Shown: one piece after another, positions 8,886 to 18,900 of the stretch | Position numbering within the stretch: position 1 is the stretch's first letter | Layout: every line of letters starts with the position of its first letter | NCBI RefSeq assembly: GCF_900107795.1 | Contig: NZ_FNRL01000008.1 | Location: 1 to 64,000 of the forward strand | Reading direction: 5' to 3' | Length of the DNA stretch: 64,000 nucleotides | Origin: Chitinophaga terrae (ex Kim and Jung 2007) | GTDB lineage: Bacteria; Bacteroidota; Bacteroidia; Chitinophagales; Chitinophagaceae | Notes under the pieces: model-generated | Database searches by the model: none | Seen by the model: only the letters and a program-made list of their open reading frames with translations | Told to the model about the DNA's origin: nothing | Position numbers and translations under genes: made by a program

Positions 8886-9866
8886 TTAACTCGCAAGAAT
8901 TTTAACAATCTTAAACCACTCGGGGTCAATTTCTTGTTTAGCTTTAACAGCTTTATCAAGAGGAGTGTAATGGATTTTGTCGTTAACCACGCCGATCATT
9001 ACGTTGTGAATACCTTCGAGGAGAGCATCTACAGCGGCATAGCCCATTCGGCTGGCTAAAATGCGATCAGTGCAGGATGGAGCGCCGCCTCTTTGGATGT
9101 GACCAAGGATACATACCCTTGTATCCAGTTGCGGGCATCTTTCTTTAATAATACGTCCAACTTCGTTAGCGCCGCCATTTTCGTCGCCTTCCGCCACTAC
9201 GATGAGGTTTACTAATTTTTTGCGACGTTCGTTGGCTTGAAGTTCTTCAACGATTTCGTTTAATTCTGTTTTACGCTCAGGCATCAAAATGTGCTCTGCT
9301 CCGGTGGCAATGCCGCTGTGTAATGCGATGTAACCGGCGTCGCGGCCCATTACCTCAATTACAAACAGGCGGTCATGTGCATCTGCAGTGTCGCGGATCT
9401 TGTCAATCGCTTCGATCGCAGTATTCACTGCTGTATCAAATCCGATCGTGTAATCCGTTCCTGCAATGTCCTTGTCAATAGTCCCAGGCAAGCCTATACA
9501 AGGAATGTCAAATTCCTGGCTGAATTTCTGTGCACCATTGAACGAACCATCCCCTCCGATCACCACCACACCGTCAATGTTGTGTTTTTTCAGGTTCTCA
9601 TAAGCTAATTTTCGCCCTTCATATTCATAGAACTCTTTGCACCGGGCGGTCTTCAATATGGTGCCTCCGCGCTGAATGATGTTGGCTACTGATTTGGATT
9701 CCATCGGAAAGATCTCGTTCTTTAACATCCCCCGATAGCCGTACATAATGCCAAACACATTGAGCTGATGATAAATGCCCGTTCTTACAACAGCACGAAC
9801 TGCGGCGTTCATGCCAGGAGCATCTCCTCCTGATGTAAGGACTGCAATGTTCTTCATTTTTTTCAT
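8886..9866 (-). CDS. pfkA: ATP-dependent 6-phosphofructokinase
   Basis: Phosphorylates fructose 6-phosphate to the 1,6-bisphosphate. 326 aa, normal for a bacterial PfkA. Seen: TSGGDAPGMNAAVRAVVR with the ATP-binding glycines, YGYRGM, GGTILKTARC, GGDGSFNGA, catalytic PGTIDKDIAGTDYTIGFDTA, EVMGRDAGYIA, and the effector/substrate loop GHIQRGGAPSCTDRI. GGDGS is the ATP-using form rather than the GGDDT of pyrophosphate enzymes. It is the first gene of the pfkA-pyk pair. Start could be this ATG or the Met three codons later. Confidence 0.97.
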   Translation of the reverse strand: MKKMKNIAVLTSGGDAPGMNAAVRAVVRTGIYHQLNVFGIMYGYRGMLKNEIFPMESKSVANIIQRGGTILKTARCKEFYEYEGRKLAYENLKKHNIDGVVVIGGDGSFNGAQKFSQEFDIPCIGLPGTIDKDIAGTDYTIGFDTAVNTAIEAIDKIRDTADAHDRLFVIEVMGRDAGYIALHSGIATGAEHILMPERKTELNEIVEELQANERRKKLVNLIVVAEGDENGGANEVGRIIKERCPQLDTRVCILGHIQRGGAPSCTDRILASRMGYAAVDALLEGIHNVMIGVVNDKIHYTPLDKAVKAKQEIDPEWFKIVKILAS

Positions 9867-9898
9867 ATAAATTGCTAAAAAAATATCTTAAAGGCGCA

Positions 9899-9906
9899 CA
9901 AAAATA
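9899..9906 (-). promoter_or_regulatory. -7 element upstream of pfkA
   Basis: On the minus strand TATTTTTG (complement of 9899-9906) matches TAnnTTTG and lies about 33 bp before the pfkA ATG. No good TTG is present 19-21 bp further up. Confidence 0.35.
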
Positions 9907-10004
9907 ACATTTTGCAATTGTTTTCTAACTATTATCTGATGAAATAACCCAAACTTTCAATTTCCATCAAACAAAGTAGGGAAATTTTTTAAAAAATATT
10001 ATGC

Positions 10005-12131
10005 ATGTTAAAATTAATTAATAGGAGGTGGATCTTTATGAGTATGAGCCTGATAGGAGGACAAGCATTCGCTCAACAACAGCCTATAGTGTATCCCGAA
10101 ACCAAAAAAGTGGATACCGTAGATAATTATCACGGAACTGCGATCGCAGACCCTTATCGCTGGCTGGAAGACGATAACAGCGAAGCTACCAAAGAATGGG
10201 TGATCGCTCAGAATAAAGTTACCCAGGAATACCTCTCTAAAATTCCGTTCCGCGCCCAGATCAAAAAAAGACTGGAAGAACTGTGGAATTATCCTAAAAA
10301 TGGCGCCCCATCCAAACACGGCGACTATTATTATTTTTTTAAGAACGATGGACTCCAGAACCAGTCTGTTCTCTACCGCTCTGCCACGCTGAACGGTACC
10401 CCGGAAGTATTCCTGGATCCAAATAAGCTATCGGCCGACGGTACAGTAGCCCTGGGAGCCATGTCTTTCTCCAAAGACGGGAAATATTTCGCTTACCTGG
10501 TCGCCAAAGCCGGCTCCGACTGGCAGGAAGGATACGTAATGGACGTTGCAACCAAACAATTATTGCCGGATAAGTTGGATTGGATCAAATTCAGCGGCCT
10601 TTCCTGGAGAGGAAATGGATTTTATTATTCCAGGTACGACAAACCTGAAGAAAAAAGCAAGCTTTCCAGGAAAAACGAATTCCAGAAAGTTTACTATCAC
10701 CAGGTTGGCGACCCGCAGGAAAAAGATGTACTGGTATATAAAGATGATGCACATCCTCTCCGTATGGGAGGTATCAGCGTAACGGAAGACGAACGTTTCC
10801 TGGTCCTGGGCCTTACAGAAGGAACTTCCGGCCGCGAGATCTGGTACCGTGATATGGAAGATCCCAACCAAAAAGATTTTGCCCTGCTGATCAAAGGCTT
10901 CGAGTACGAACCGGATGTAATAGACAACGACGGGTCTACACTCCTTGTTCGCACCAACCACAATGCCCCTAATTATAAGATAGTGGCCATTGACCCGAAA
11001 CATCCTGAGGAAGCTAACTGGAAAGTGCTGGTTCCTGAAAAGAAAGAAGCATTGGAAGGGGTAGGAACCGGGGGCGGTAAACTCTTTTTGTCATACCTGG
11101 CCGATGCTTCCTCGAAAGTGTATCAATATGATTACAAAGGAAAGCTGGAACATGAGCTGCGACTGCCGGGCATTGGTTCGGCCAGTGGCTTTGGCTCCAA
11201 AAAAGATGAAAATGAATTCTTCTACACCTTTACATCTTTTGTAACGCCTACCACGGTATATAAATATGATATTAAAACAGGCCAGTCGACCGTGTATGAC
11301 AAGGCGGCTGTAAAATTCGACCCTTCCAAATTCGAAACAAAACAGGTATTCTTTACAAGTAAAGATGGTACCCGGGTGCCTGTTTTCCTGTCATATAAAA
11401 AAGGTATCCGTTTAAATGGGGATAACCCGGTGCTGTTATATGGCTACGGCGGATTCAATATTGCCATTACACCGGCTTTCAGCGTATCCAACCTTTACTT
11501 TATGGAACAGGGAGGGATATACGCTGTAGTATCCCTGCGCGGAGGCAGCGAATATGGAGAAGCCTGGCATAAAGCGGGAATGATGGAAAAGAAACAGAAT
11601 GTATTCGACGACTTTATAGGAGCGGCCGAATACCTCATATCTGCCAAATATACCAACCCGACGAGGATCGCCATCCAGGGCGGTTCTAATGGCGGCCTGC
11701 TGGTAGGCGCCTGCATGACCCAACGCCCTGAACTCTTTAAAGTGGCCTTGCCGGCAGTAGGAGTGATGGATATGTTGAGATTCCAGAAATTCACCATTGG
11801 CTGGGCATGGGCAACGGAATATGGAAGCAGTGATGACGCAGAGCAGTTTAAATACCTGCTGAAATACTCTCCTCTCCATAATTTAAAACCCGGTACTGCC
11901 TATCCTGCTACCATGGTCACCACTGCCGATCATGACGACAGGGTTGTTCCTGCACATTCGTTCAAATTTGCAGCAACGCTGCAGGCAGATAATGCGGGTC
12001 CAAACCCGGTACTGATCAGGATCGAGTCGCAGGCCGGCCATGGCGCAGGCAAGCCAACCAGCAAGAAGATAGAAGAAGTTGCTGATACCTGGGCATTCAC
12101 CATGTACAACCTTGGTATGAAGGTGAAATAA
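10005..12131 (+). CDS. Prolyl oligopeptidase (S9A family), exported
   Basis: Serine peptidase that cuts short peptides after proline. 708 aa. A signal peptide (KLINRR, then a hydrophobic stretch ending at AFAQQ) predicts periplasmic location. The seven-bladed propeller occupies roughly 90-430. The C-terminal alpha/beta hydrolase has the catalytic serine S561 in GGSNGG, aspartate D644 in DHDDRVVP and histidine H679 in QAGHGAG, matching the pig enzyme triad S554/D641/H680 in spacing. The start at 10005 is preferred because it supplies the basic n-region. An in-frame ATG at 10038 has an unusual AGGAGG in front of it but would leave a poor signal peptide. No operon partner. Confidence 0.93.
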   Translation: MLKLINRRWIFMSMSLIGGQAFAQQQPIVYPETKKVDTVDNYHGTAIADPYRWLEDDNSEATKEWVIAQNKVTQEYLSKIPFRAQIKKRLEELWNYPKNGAPSKHGDYYYFFKNDGLQNQSVLYRSATLNGTPEVFLDPNKLSADGTVALGAMSFSKDGKYFAYLVAKAGSDWQEGYVMDVATKQLLPDKLDWIKFSGLSWRGNGFYYSRYDKPEEKSKLSRKNEFQKVYYHQVGDPQEKDVLVYKDDAHPLRMGGISVTEDERFLVLGLTEGTSGREIWYRDMEDPNQKDFALLIKGFEYEPDVIDNDGSTLLVRTNHNAPNYKIVAIDPKHPEEANWKVLVPEKKEALEGVGTGGGKLFLSYLADASSKVYQYDYKGKLEHELRLPGIGSASGFGSKKDENEFFYTFTSFVTPTTVYKYDIKTGQSTVYDKAAVKFDPSKFETKQVFFTSKDGTRVPVFLSYKKGIRLNGDNPVLLYGYGGFNIAITPAFSVSNLYFMEQGGIYAVVSLRGGSEYGEAWHKAGMMEKKQNVFDDFIGAAEYLISAKYTNPTRIAIQGGSNGGLLVGACMTQRPELFKVALPAVGVMDMLRFQKFTIGWAWATEYGSSDDAEQFKYLLKYSPLHNLKPGTAYPATMVTTADHDDRVVPAHSFKFAATLQADNAGPNPVLIRIESQAGHGAGKPTSKKIEEVADTWAFTMYNLGMKVK

Positions 12132-12155
12132 TGCGCCCAAAAGCAGATAGGGGAG

Positions 12156-12197
12156 CATGGACAAAGGGCGCCAACTAAAAAAAACCTTTTGTCCATG
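12156..12197 (+). other. Hairpin between the prolyl oligopeptidase and RmlD-like genes
   Basis: Perfect 10-bp arms CATGGACAAA (12156-12165) / TTTGTCCATG (12188-12197) enclose GGCGCC and an A-run. No T-run follows, so an ordinary terminator is unlikely. It lies 43 bp upstream of the chosen start of the next gene. Confidence 0.4.
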
Positions 12198-12239
12198 AAT
12201 CCCCTTATTTTTTTCTTATCTTTAGAGATAGCGTTTTAT

Positions 12240-13142
12240 ATGAAGAAGGTACTTATAACAGGCAGTAACGGATTATTGGGACAGCATCTGATCCCGCTTT
12301 TTCTGCAAGATGGGCAGTACGAAGTGATCGCCACCGGCAGAGGAGCAAATCGTTTTCCCCATAAGGGCAATTACATATATGAAGAAGCTAACCTCAGGAA
12401 TGCCAGCAGCGTTAACCAACTGGTAGACAAGCACAAACCGGATGTGATCATTCACAGCGGGGCTATGTCGCAGGTCGATGAATGTGAAAAGAATAAGGAC
12501 GCCTGCTGGGATACTAACGTAGGGGCTACACGCTACCTCGTTCACGCGGCCGAAAGCTGCAACGCCTTCTTCATCTTTTTATCTACCGATTTCGTATTCG
12601 ACGGCCTGCAGGGACCTTATACAGAAGACGCCCTGGTAAATCCCATCAATTATTACGGCACCAGTAAAGCTGCCGCCGAACGCCTGGTCATGAACAGTAA
12701 ACTGCAATGGGCCATCGTACGTACGGTGCTGGTTTATGGCGTTGTACACGATCCTAAACGCAGCAACATGATCAGCTGGGTAAAAAATAACCTGCAGGAA
12801 GGCAAGAAAATAAAAGTAGTGGATGATCAGTGGCGTACTCCCACTTTATGCCAGGACCTCGCAAAAGGATGTTTGTTGATCGCTGATAAAAAAACTACAG
12901 GAGTATTCAATATCTCAGGAGAAGAAACACTGACCCCCTACGATATGGCAGTTCAGATAGCTGCATTCTTTAATCTGGACACTTCCCTGGTAGAAAAAAT
13001 AAGCTCCAAAACCCTGGCCCAGCCAGCTGCACGTCCTGCCAGAACAGGACTGGTGATCAGCAAAGCCGCTAATGAACTGGGTTATAAACCTCATACTTTC
13101 GCAGAAGGACTGGAGATCATAGCCGCCGAAATGAAATCCTGA
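12240..13142 (+). CDS. NAD(P)-dependent sugar-nucleotide reductase, RmlD-like (extended SDR)
   Basis: Member of the extended short-chain dehydrogenase family closest to dTDP-4-dehydrorhamnose reductase. 300 aa from the ATG at 12240. A longer frame from 12189 adds 17 residues with no homology-like character, and the glycine motif TGSNGLLGQHL should sit at the very N-terminus. Seen: LSTDFVFDG, the catalytic pair YYGTSKAAAE (Tyr-x3-Lys) and the C-terminal RPARTGLVISKA. RmlD makes dTDP-L-rhamnose, but no other rhamnose genes are nearby, so the exact sugar is unknown. It is convergent with the next gene: its TGA ends one base before the neighbour's stop codon. Confidence 0.85.
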   Translation: MKKVLITGSNGLLGQHLIPLFLQDGQYEVIATGRGANRFPHKGNYIYEEANLRNASSVNQLVDKHKPDVIIHSGAMSQVDECEKNKDACWDTNVGATRYLVHAAESCNAFFIFLSTDFVFDGLQGPYTEDALVNPINYYGTSKAAAERLVMNSKLQWAIVRTVLVYGVVHDPKRSNMISWVKNNLQEGKKIKVVDDQWRTPTLCQDLAKGCLLIADKKTTGVFNISGEETLTPYDMAVQIAAFFNLDTSLVEKISSKTLAQPAARPARTGLVISKAANELGYKPHTFAEGLEIIAAEMKS

Positions 13143-14081
13143 TCATTGTTTATCCAGGTGTACAGGAGTCAGGAAATGTTTCCTGAGCGAATCCAGTACA
13201 TGTGTGGTATCGGCGTCGGGCAACAGTTCTATTGCAGTAACGTATAAACTATCCCGTTTATATAACACCATAGGGTATCCCCAGGCTTTTTGCTTAGCCT
13301 GGTAGCTGGCCGCTTTGGCGCTATCGTCAAATGTTTTAATAACGGCAAGGTACCTGGCAGGCGCCTGCACCGTATCTGCCGGTGTTTGTGCCGTAGTATC
13401 AGCAGCGGCTACCTGTTGTTGCGCCGGGGTATCTTCTATCGTTGTTTCCGTTGTAGCTACAGGCTTATACTGGTAAGTTACATAATACCAGGCAGCCAGG
13501 CCCCCGATAATGATGATAGCCGGAACAGCAGCCCACCACCATTTGAACCCGCTTTCTTCTTCTACTAACTCCAGGTCATTTTCCACTTCTTCCGTCATAA
13601 TTGGTTCCAGGGCAGTTTTATCAACTGTTGGAGGAGGAGTATGATCAATAGACGAAGCTGGGGCAAAAGGTTTCTCACTTTCCCTTTCGATAGGGGCAAT
13701 ATCCAAAGAATCGAATTCTGCTGGCAGCTCTTCGGGGTAAAAATGAACATTGCCGGCAAAATCGCCCAATAATTTACCTACGCCAGGTATGGAAAGCGGC
13801 GTCGCTGATTTAAGCTCTTCTTTTAACTCTTCTATATATTTTTCCAGCTTCCGTTGGGCAACAGCCGGTACAAGATTTTCTTTCAGGGCGATCCATTCTA
13901 CACAGGCGCCATCATCCTGCCAGTGTTGGGTGAACATGATCTGATCACGGGGAGGGGTCAGCGTTTGGGTATTCGTATTATAAAACGCCGGGAAGTGCTG
14001 GATCATAAACGTGCCTAAATGAGGTACTACACAAACACGCTGCTTAAATAACACTTCCTGGATGTATTGCAACAGTATCAA
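13143..14081 (-). CDS. HU-CCDC81 and SPOR domain envelope protein
   Basis: 312 aa. The N-terminus (LLQYIQEVLFKQRVCVVPHL) and the following 70 residues match the paired HU-CCDC81-like domains found in Bacteroidota. A proline- and acid-rich linker leads to one membrane segment (WWWAAVPAIIIIGGLAAWYY, about 180-200). A threonine/glutamine-rich periplasmic spacer then precedes a C-terminal SPOR domain (about 243-312, YLAVIKTFDD ... VTAIELLPD). SPOR domains bind denuded glycan strands at division septa, so a cytoplasmic HU-like head tethered to septal peptidoglycan is the likely architecture. The function is not established. Monocistronic, with a hairpin cluster just upstream. Confidence 0.8.
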   Translation of the reverse strand: MILLQYIQEVLFKQRVCVVPHLGTFMIQHFPAFYNTNTQTLTPPRDQIMFTQHWQDDGACVEWIALKENLVPAVAQRKLEKYIEELKEELKSATPLSIPGVGKLLGDFAGNVHFYPEELPAEFDSLDIAPIERESEKPFAPASSIDHTPPPTVDKTALEPIMTEEVENDLELVEEESGFKWWWAAVPAIIIIGGLAAWYYVTYQYKPVATTETTIEDTPAQQQVAAADTTAQTPADTVQAPARYLAVIKTFDDSAKAASYQAKQKAWGYPMVLYKRDSLYVTAIELLPDADTTHVLDSLRKHFLTPVHLDKQ

Positions 14082-14124
14082 AGCCTTACTTTTTTAGTGA
14101 AGAATAAACCCACAGGACTAAAAA

Positions 14125-14206
14125 AGATTAGCGAAGATATATGAGGCATAGACCACTTACATTTTCGCTAATCTGCCCGAGCCATTCGGGCTAACCTGTT
14201 GGGTTA
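14125..14206 (-). terminator. Three-hairpin cluster ending the TPR/outer-membrane operon
   Basis: Three adjacent stems: TAACC/GGTTA (14192-14206), GCCCGA/TCGGGC (14175-14191) and AGATTAGCGAA/TTCGCTAATCT (14125-14135 and 14164-14174, perfect 11 bp). Read leftward from the gene ending at 14212, the last stem is followed by TTTTTT, a good intrinsic terminator. The first two stems are unexplained. Confidence 0.6.
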
Positions 14207-14211
14207 CAAAG

Positions 14212-15861
14212 TTAAAACTTAATCATCACACCACCCACAATATTAAATCCATAAGTTGGATAGAGATAATAACGTTGGTAATGGGAGTTGAAGATATTGT
14301 TTGCATTCACCCACAATCCAAAGTTTTTGCCTATGTCATAGGAAGCGCCGGCATTCAGATCCCAGGCGCTGCTCGTTTTATCAAAATCTTTGTTAGGCAG
14401 TAAATAATATGATCCGCTCAGGGCGAAAAGATCCGCCTTCAGATGGAATTTCCTGCCGATAGTATACTGCGCAAACAGGTCGCCCTGGAACGGAGCCAGG
14501 TGCCATGGTTTCACTTCCTTCTCCTGCTTGTTATAATTATACCAGTCGAAACTCACGCGTACCTGGAATTTCTCTTCTTCTATATAACCGATTTCCGCAT
14601 GCAGCTGGAACGCTCTCAGCATTGTTTCGTTAACAGTGATAAACCTTTTGGAATCCAGCGTATCGTTGATGAACAGGGGCTGATCGTACCAGGTAACGGC
14701 TGCAAATTTGGTGTTGTAGTTGAAATGACTGCCAAGCGTACCTTTGATACCGGTATATTTTTCTTCTACCCTCGTATTCAGCATATCGTCTGCCAGTCCT
14801 GCCAGGAAGGGATTTTTATTCGCCAGGTTCCTATAGGAATTTTTCTCGAAATAGGAGATCCATCCGCTGCTTAAGATCAGTTTCTTTTTGATCAGGTGCG
14901 ACTCGTTCACGATGTCGGGCAGCAATTTGAACTGGCCGTTAGACCAGGTTGGGTTTACTCCTGCATGCAACACAAAACCCGGTTTTATGATGTCAACAGC
15001 CGGATGGATGGCTACAATGTTGTTGTTGATAGCCTTGCCATTGTCGACCTTATAGGTAGAAAGATCGAACACGCCTTCTGCTCCTACATAAATATCTTCA
15101 AATACCTGTTTGCGGATGGGGATCTTGAACTGGAATGTATTTTCTGTGCGTTTGTAAGAATCGTTGAACAGGATGAACTTAACATCAGGTTTAAACGTAA
15201 ATGCCCAGTCGTTCTGCGGGCGGTTTTCTACGCCTACTGCTGCTGTAACCTGGTTGAATGTCTGTGCCAGGTCACTGGTTTTAAAGCTGGCAGTATCGTG
15301 GTTGTATCCATAATAATGCACGGTATTCCTGTCGTATCCCAGGCTGGCATCGAATTTCAGCTTTTCTGTCAGGTAAGTTCCGGAGGCAAGGACGTTTAGG
15401 TTAGAATACTTCTTGTCTTCCAGGTCCTGGTCTTTGGAGCCGGTATAGTTCACATACAGGCCATAGTTGTAGTTTTCGTGCCTGCCGCTTCCGAATCCTG
15501 CCTGTACATAAGGTGTTTGCAGGTTTCCGTAACCCAGTTTCACAAAGTTGTTCTGCAGGTTGCCGAGCGAATCCCTTCCCAGCGCCAGTGGCTTTAACGG
15601 CGTGGCCTGGTACATGAAATTCAGGTTCAGGGCAGGTATCTGGTATTTTAACACGGGTCTGCTGGTATCAACAGACGGTAAAGATGCTGTCAGGTTCAAT
15701 TTATAGGCATCGCGCAGTTTAGGCTGGTTGGTGGAAATGATATCGATCGTTTCCTGTTTCAGTGTTTCCTGTGCGTTGGCCTTGCTTCCCGGCAACAGGC
15801 TGGCTGCAGCTATAGCCGCCAGGAAGAATGTTTTTTGCTGATTTATTTTAAGAGTGTTCAT
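14212..15861 (-). CDS. Outer-membrane beta-barrel protein (TonB-receptor-like barrel without plug)
   Basis: About 549 aa from the ATG at 15861 (a TTG two codons earlier is possible). A signal peptide (LAAIAAASLLPGSKANAQ) precedes about 60 residues of linker. The rest is strand-rich with alternating aromatic residues (FVKLGYGN, YGLYVNYTG, FDASLGYDR), ending in GFNIVGGVMIKF, a typical outer-membrane barrel terminus. It resembles the barrel part of TonB-dependent receptors but is too short for one with a plug. It follows the 1025-aa TPR gene by 43 bp in what looks like a two-gene operon. Substrate or partner unknown. Confidence 0.75.
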   Translation of the reverse strand: MNTLKINQQKTFFLAAIAAASLLPGSKANAQETLKQETIDIISTNQPKLRDAYKLNLTASLPSVDTSRPVLKYQIPALNLNFMYQATPLKPLALGRDSLGNLQNNFVKLGYGNLQTPYVQAGFGSGRHENYNYGLYVNYTGSKDQDLEDKKYSNLNVLASGTYLTEKLKFDASLGYDRNTVHYYGYNHDTASFKTSDLAQTFNQVTAAVGVENRPQNDWAFTFKPDVKFILFNDSYKRTENTFQFKIPIRKQVFEDIYVGAEGVFDLSTYKVDNGKAINNNIVAIHPAVDIIKPGFVLHAGVNPTWSNGQFKLLPDIVNESHLIKKKLILSSGWISYFEKNSYRNLANKNPFLAGLADDMLNTRVEEKYTGIKGTLGSHFNYNTKFAAVTWYDQPLFINDTLDSKRFITVNETMLRAFQLHAEIGYIEEEKFQVRVSFDWYNYNKQEKEVKPWHLAPFQGDLFAQYTIGRKFHLKADLFALSGSYYLLPNKDFDKTSSAWDLNAGASYDIGKNFGLWVNANNIFNSHYQRYYLYPTYGFNIVGGVMIKF

Positions 15862-15904
15862 GCTCAATTGCGCTTAGTTTTCAAGATTCAGAATACCTGT
15901 TCCT

Positions 15905-18900
15905 TTATTTCTTAGGTTTTTTACCTGCTGCCTTTTCATCTGCTTCGGCCTTTGCTAATTTGTCTTTGGCTTCCTGTTTTAATTCAGGAATAGTACAATT
16001 GGTCACTATACTTTCAAAGGTTGCTTTGGCATTGAAGAAGTCTTGCTGCCGCGCGTACACATCTCCCAGCAGGATATAGGATTTTGCAACCCAGTATTCG
16101 TAAGACGGCGTATTCTTGATCACATCAAACCCGGCTTTTTCGGCGGCATCCAGTTCATTTTGCTGCAGGTAAGAATCAGCAATATTGTAACGTGCTTCTG
16201 CACCGGTTTCTGACTTGGTCATACCAGCAACAGTTTTAAACTCGCCGATGGCTGCGGCATAGTCTTTACTGTTCTGGAAGGCTTTACCTCTATAGAAATG
16301 CGCGATGATCTGGTCGTCGGTACTGAGGTTGTTGGCAGCCAGCAACATTTCTGAATAGTTGGCTACTTCATCCCAGCGTTTTAACTGGTAAGTACTTCTG
16401 AGCAAACCTTTGGTTGCACTCAGGCTGTTTTCTTTGCTGGTTGCAAGGTCTTGCAACTGCAGGTAGTAATTTCTTGCCTTCTCATAATTTTTAACCTGGT
16501 AAAAATTGATGTTGGCAGCCTGCAATGCAGAACGTTCGGCGTAAATGCTGGCATTTTTTGACAGAACGAATTCATATGCCGGCAGCGCATTCGTATAATC
16601 TTTGTTGTTATAGGAGCATTCTGCTTTGTAGAAATAAGCCGGCAGGATAAACTGGCCGTTAGGATATTTCTGGATGTAATTGTTGAAACCTGCGATGGCG
16701 CCGTTGCAGTCATTGCTGGTAAAACGCGCTTCAGCCGCCGCATAGGTGATAGAATCTTCAGCTGATGCTGAAACGTTCCTGCCGCTTGCTTTCAGGAAAG
16801 CGAGGTAATCGTCGGTTTTGCCCTGGCTTACATAGATCGTTTTCATGCTTTGCAATGCCTCGTTGGCTTCCGGCGAACCGGGGAATTTTTCAACCACCTG
16901 GCGGTAATAAGACAGCGCTTTGCTCTCATTATCTTTATTGTAATAGCTCAACCCCAGTTTCAGCAAGGCTCTTGGAGCATTGGAACCGTTAGGTTGCTTT
17001 TGCAGTACCTTTTCAAGGAACGGAATGGCTTCTGTATATTTTTCCTGGGAAAGATAAGTATTAGCGATCTCGATATCTGTTTCGTTGCCGAAGTTGGAAG
17101 TCGGATATTGATTACCCAGTTGTTTCAGCAACGCTAACTTCTCTCCCTGTTTTCCCTGCAGGCCCAATATCACCGCTTTCTGGTAGGTAGCATAGTCGGA
17201 ACCCGGCTCATTATTGCTGATGACACGATCGTAGAGGGCCAGCGCCTTAGGGAATTGCCTCAGCATATAGTAACAGTCTGCAGATCTTAGTGCTGCATCT
17301 GTAGCGATTTTTGCGGCATTGGGGCCGCTGGTGCGCTGGGCGGTTTCAAAATGAGGCAGGGCCTCGCTGTACTTGTCCTGCTTTAACAGGCTGTATCCCA
17401 GGTTATAGCTGGCAGTTTGCTGGTTGGCCTCGCCGGAAGCCGGAGCGCCGCCATTCAGGTAGGCGTTCAGGTTAGTGATGGCCTGGTCTGTTTTGTTCTG
17501 GCGTAATGCAATTTCCGCTTTCCAGAAATGAGCCAGCGTTTTGATCTGTTGATCGTAAGGATTATTGATCGCGATATCCAGCAGCCTGTCTGCTTCTGCC
17601 AGTTGCTGATCATTGATCAGTTGTGTGGCGCGGCCATAGGCAACTTTCTGGTAGGCTTTCAACACCGCCGGACTTTTATCGTCGATGGATTCGATGGTTG
17701 CCAGCCCGTCTTTATAGTTGTTGCTGTTCAGGAACAGGTTCACTAATATTTCCCTGGCTTCGGTATGATAAGGCGAATTAGGGTAGAGCTTTACAAACTG
17801 TGTCAGCTCAGTGAGCGCAGCATCCGGGTAGCCAAGTTCGTAAGAGAGCTTGCCGTAGTTAAACCTGGAAATTTCCTGTTGCTGTGCATTTGAGCTGTTG
17901 TTGGAGCAAAAAGCAAAGGCGTTGCGGGCGTTGGCTTTCTGGCCGGTTTTCAGGTAACAGTCGCCCAGCAGGTACATAGAATTCTGACCCAGCGAGTCTT
18001 TGGAGCTGCTCAGTTGTTTGAACCCGTTGATCGCTTTTGAGTAATTCTTTGTCTGGTAATAAGCGTAAGACAGCTGGTAGATGTCTTCCTTCCTCACTTC
18101 TTCTGCATTATCCTGGAAGTCCTGCAACAGGGGCAGGGCTCTGGTATAATCTTTTTTCTCGAAATACGCTTTACCAAGCAATTGTTTCAGTTCTGCTTCG
18201 TAATACTGTCCGCCTTCCCTGATCAGCGGTTCGGTGTAGGAGATCAGCTGGTCTGTTTTTCCCTGGAAGTAATATATCTCGGCGATATAGTAAGGAACTA
18301 CTTTGCTGTATTTAGGTTCGCTGACCACTTTCTGGAAGCTGTTCAGCGCATCTGCATACTGGTGGTTGTAATAGGCGATGAAGCCATAGTAGTAGTTAGC
18401 GGGGATGTTATACTTGCCGGGGATGTCTTTGATGGAAGAAAACAGTGGCAGCGCTTTCTGGAACTCTTTCATATTGAAATAGCAGTAGGCCAGTTCGAAT
18501 TTGGCTTCTGCAATTTCGGAGTTGGAGAGGTTCTCAATATTGGCTTTTTCGTAAAGCGGGATAGCCTCTTTGAGTTTATTCTGGCGGAAGTAGTATTTAG
18601 CGAGTTGATAGCTCACCAGTTCTTCCCTTGCTTTATTATTGGCTGTTTTAAGGAATGTCAGCGCTTCCTGCTCGGCATCTCCCTGTTGCAGCTTCAATGC
18701 GCAGATGGTGTAATAATAGTATGCATCTGTTTTAACAAGATCGCGGTTCGATTCGTGCCAGTAATCGATCTTTTCGATGGTTTGTTTGAAAAGTTGCATG
18801 GCCACTGCATACTTTTCCTGTTGGAAATGTTGCTGGGCGTCTTTAAATACTTTTTCCGGATCTGTATATACGCGTGTTTGCTGTGCCTGGGCAGCGGGGA

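Noticed and set aside
12189..12239. Upstream start for the RmlD-like gene at 12189
   Set aside because: Adds 17 hydrophobic residues before the Rossmann glycine motif, which should be N-terminal; the upstream sequence overlaps a hairpin.
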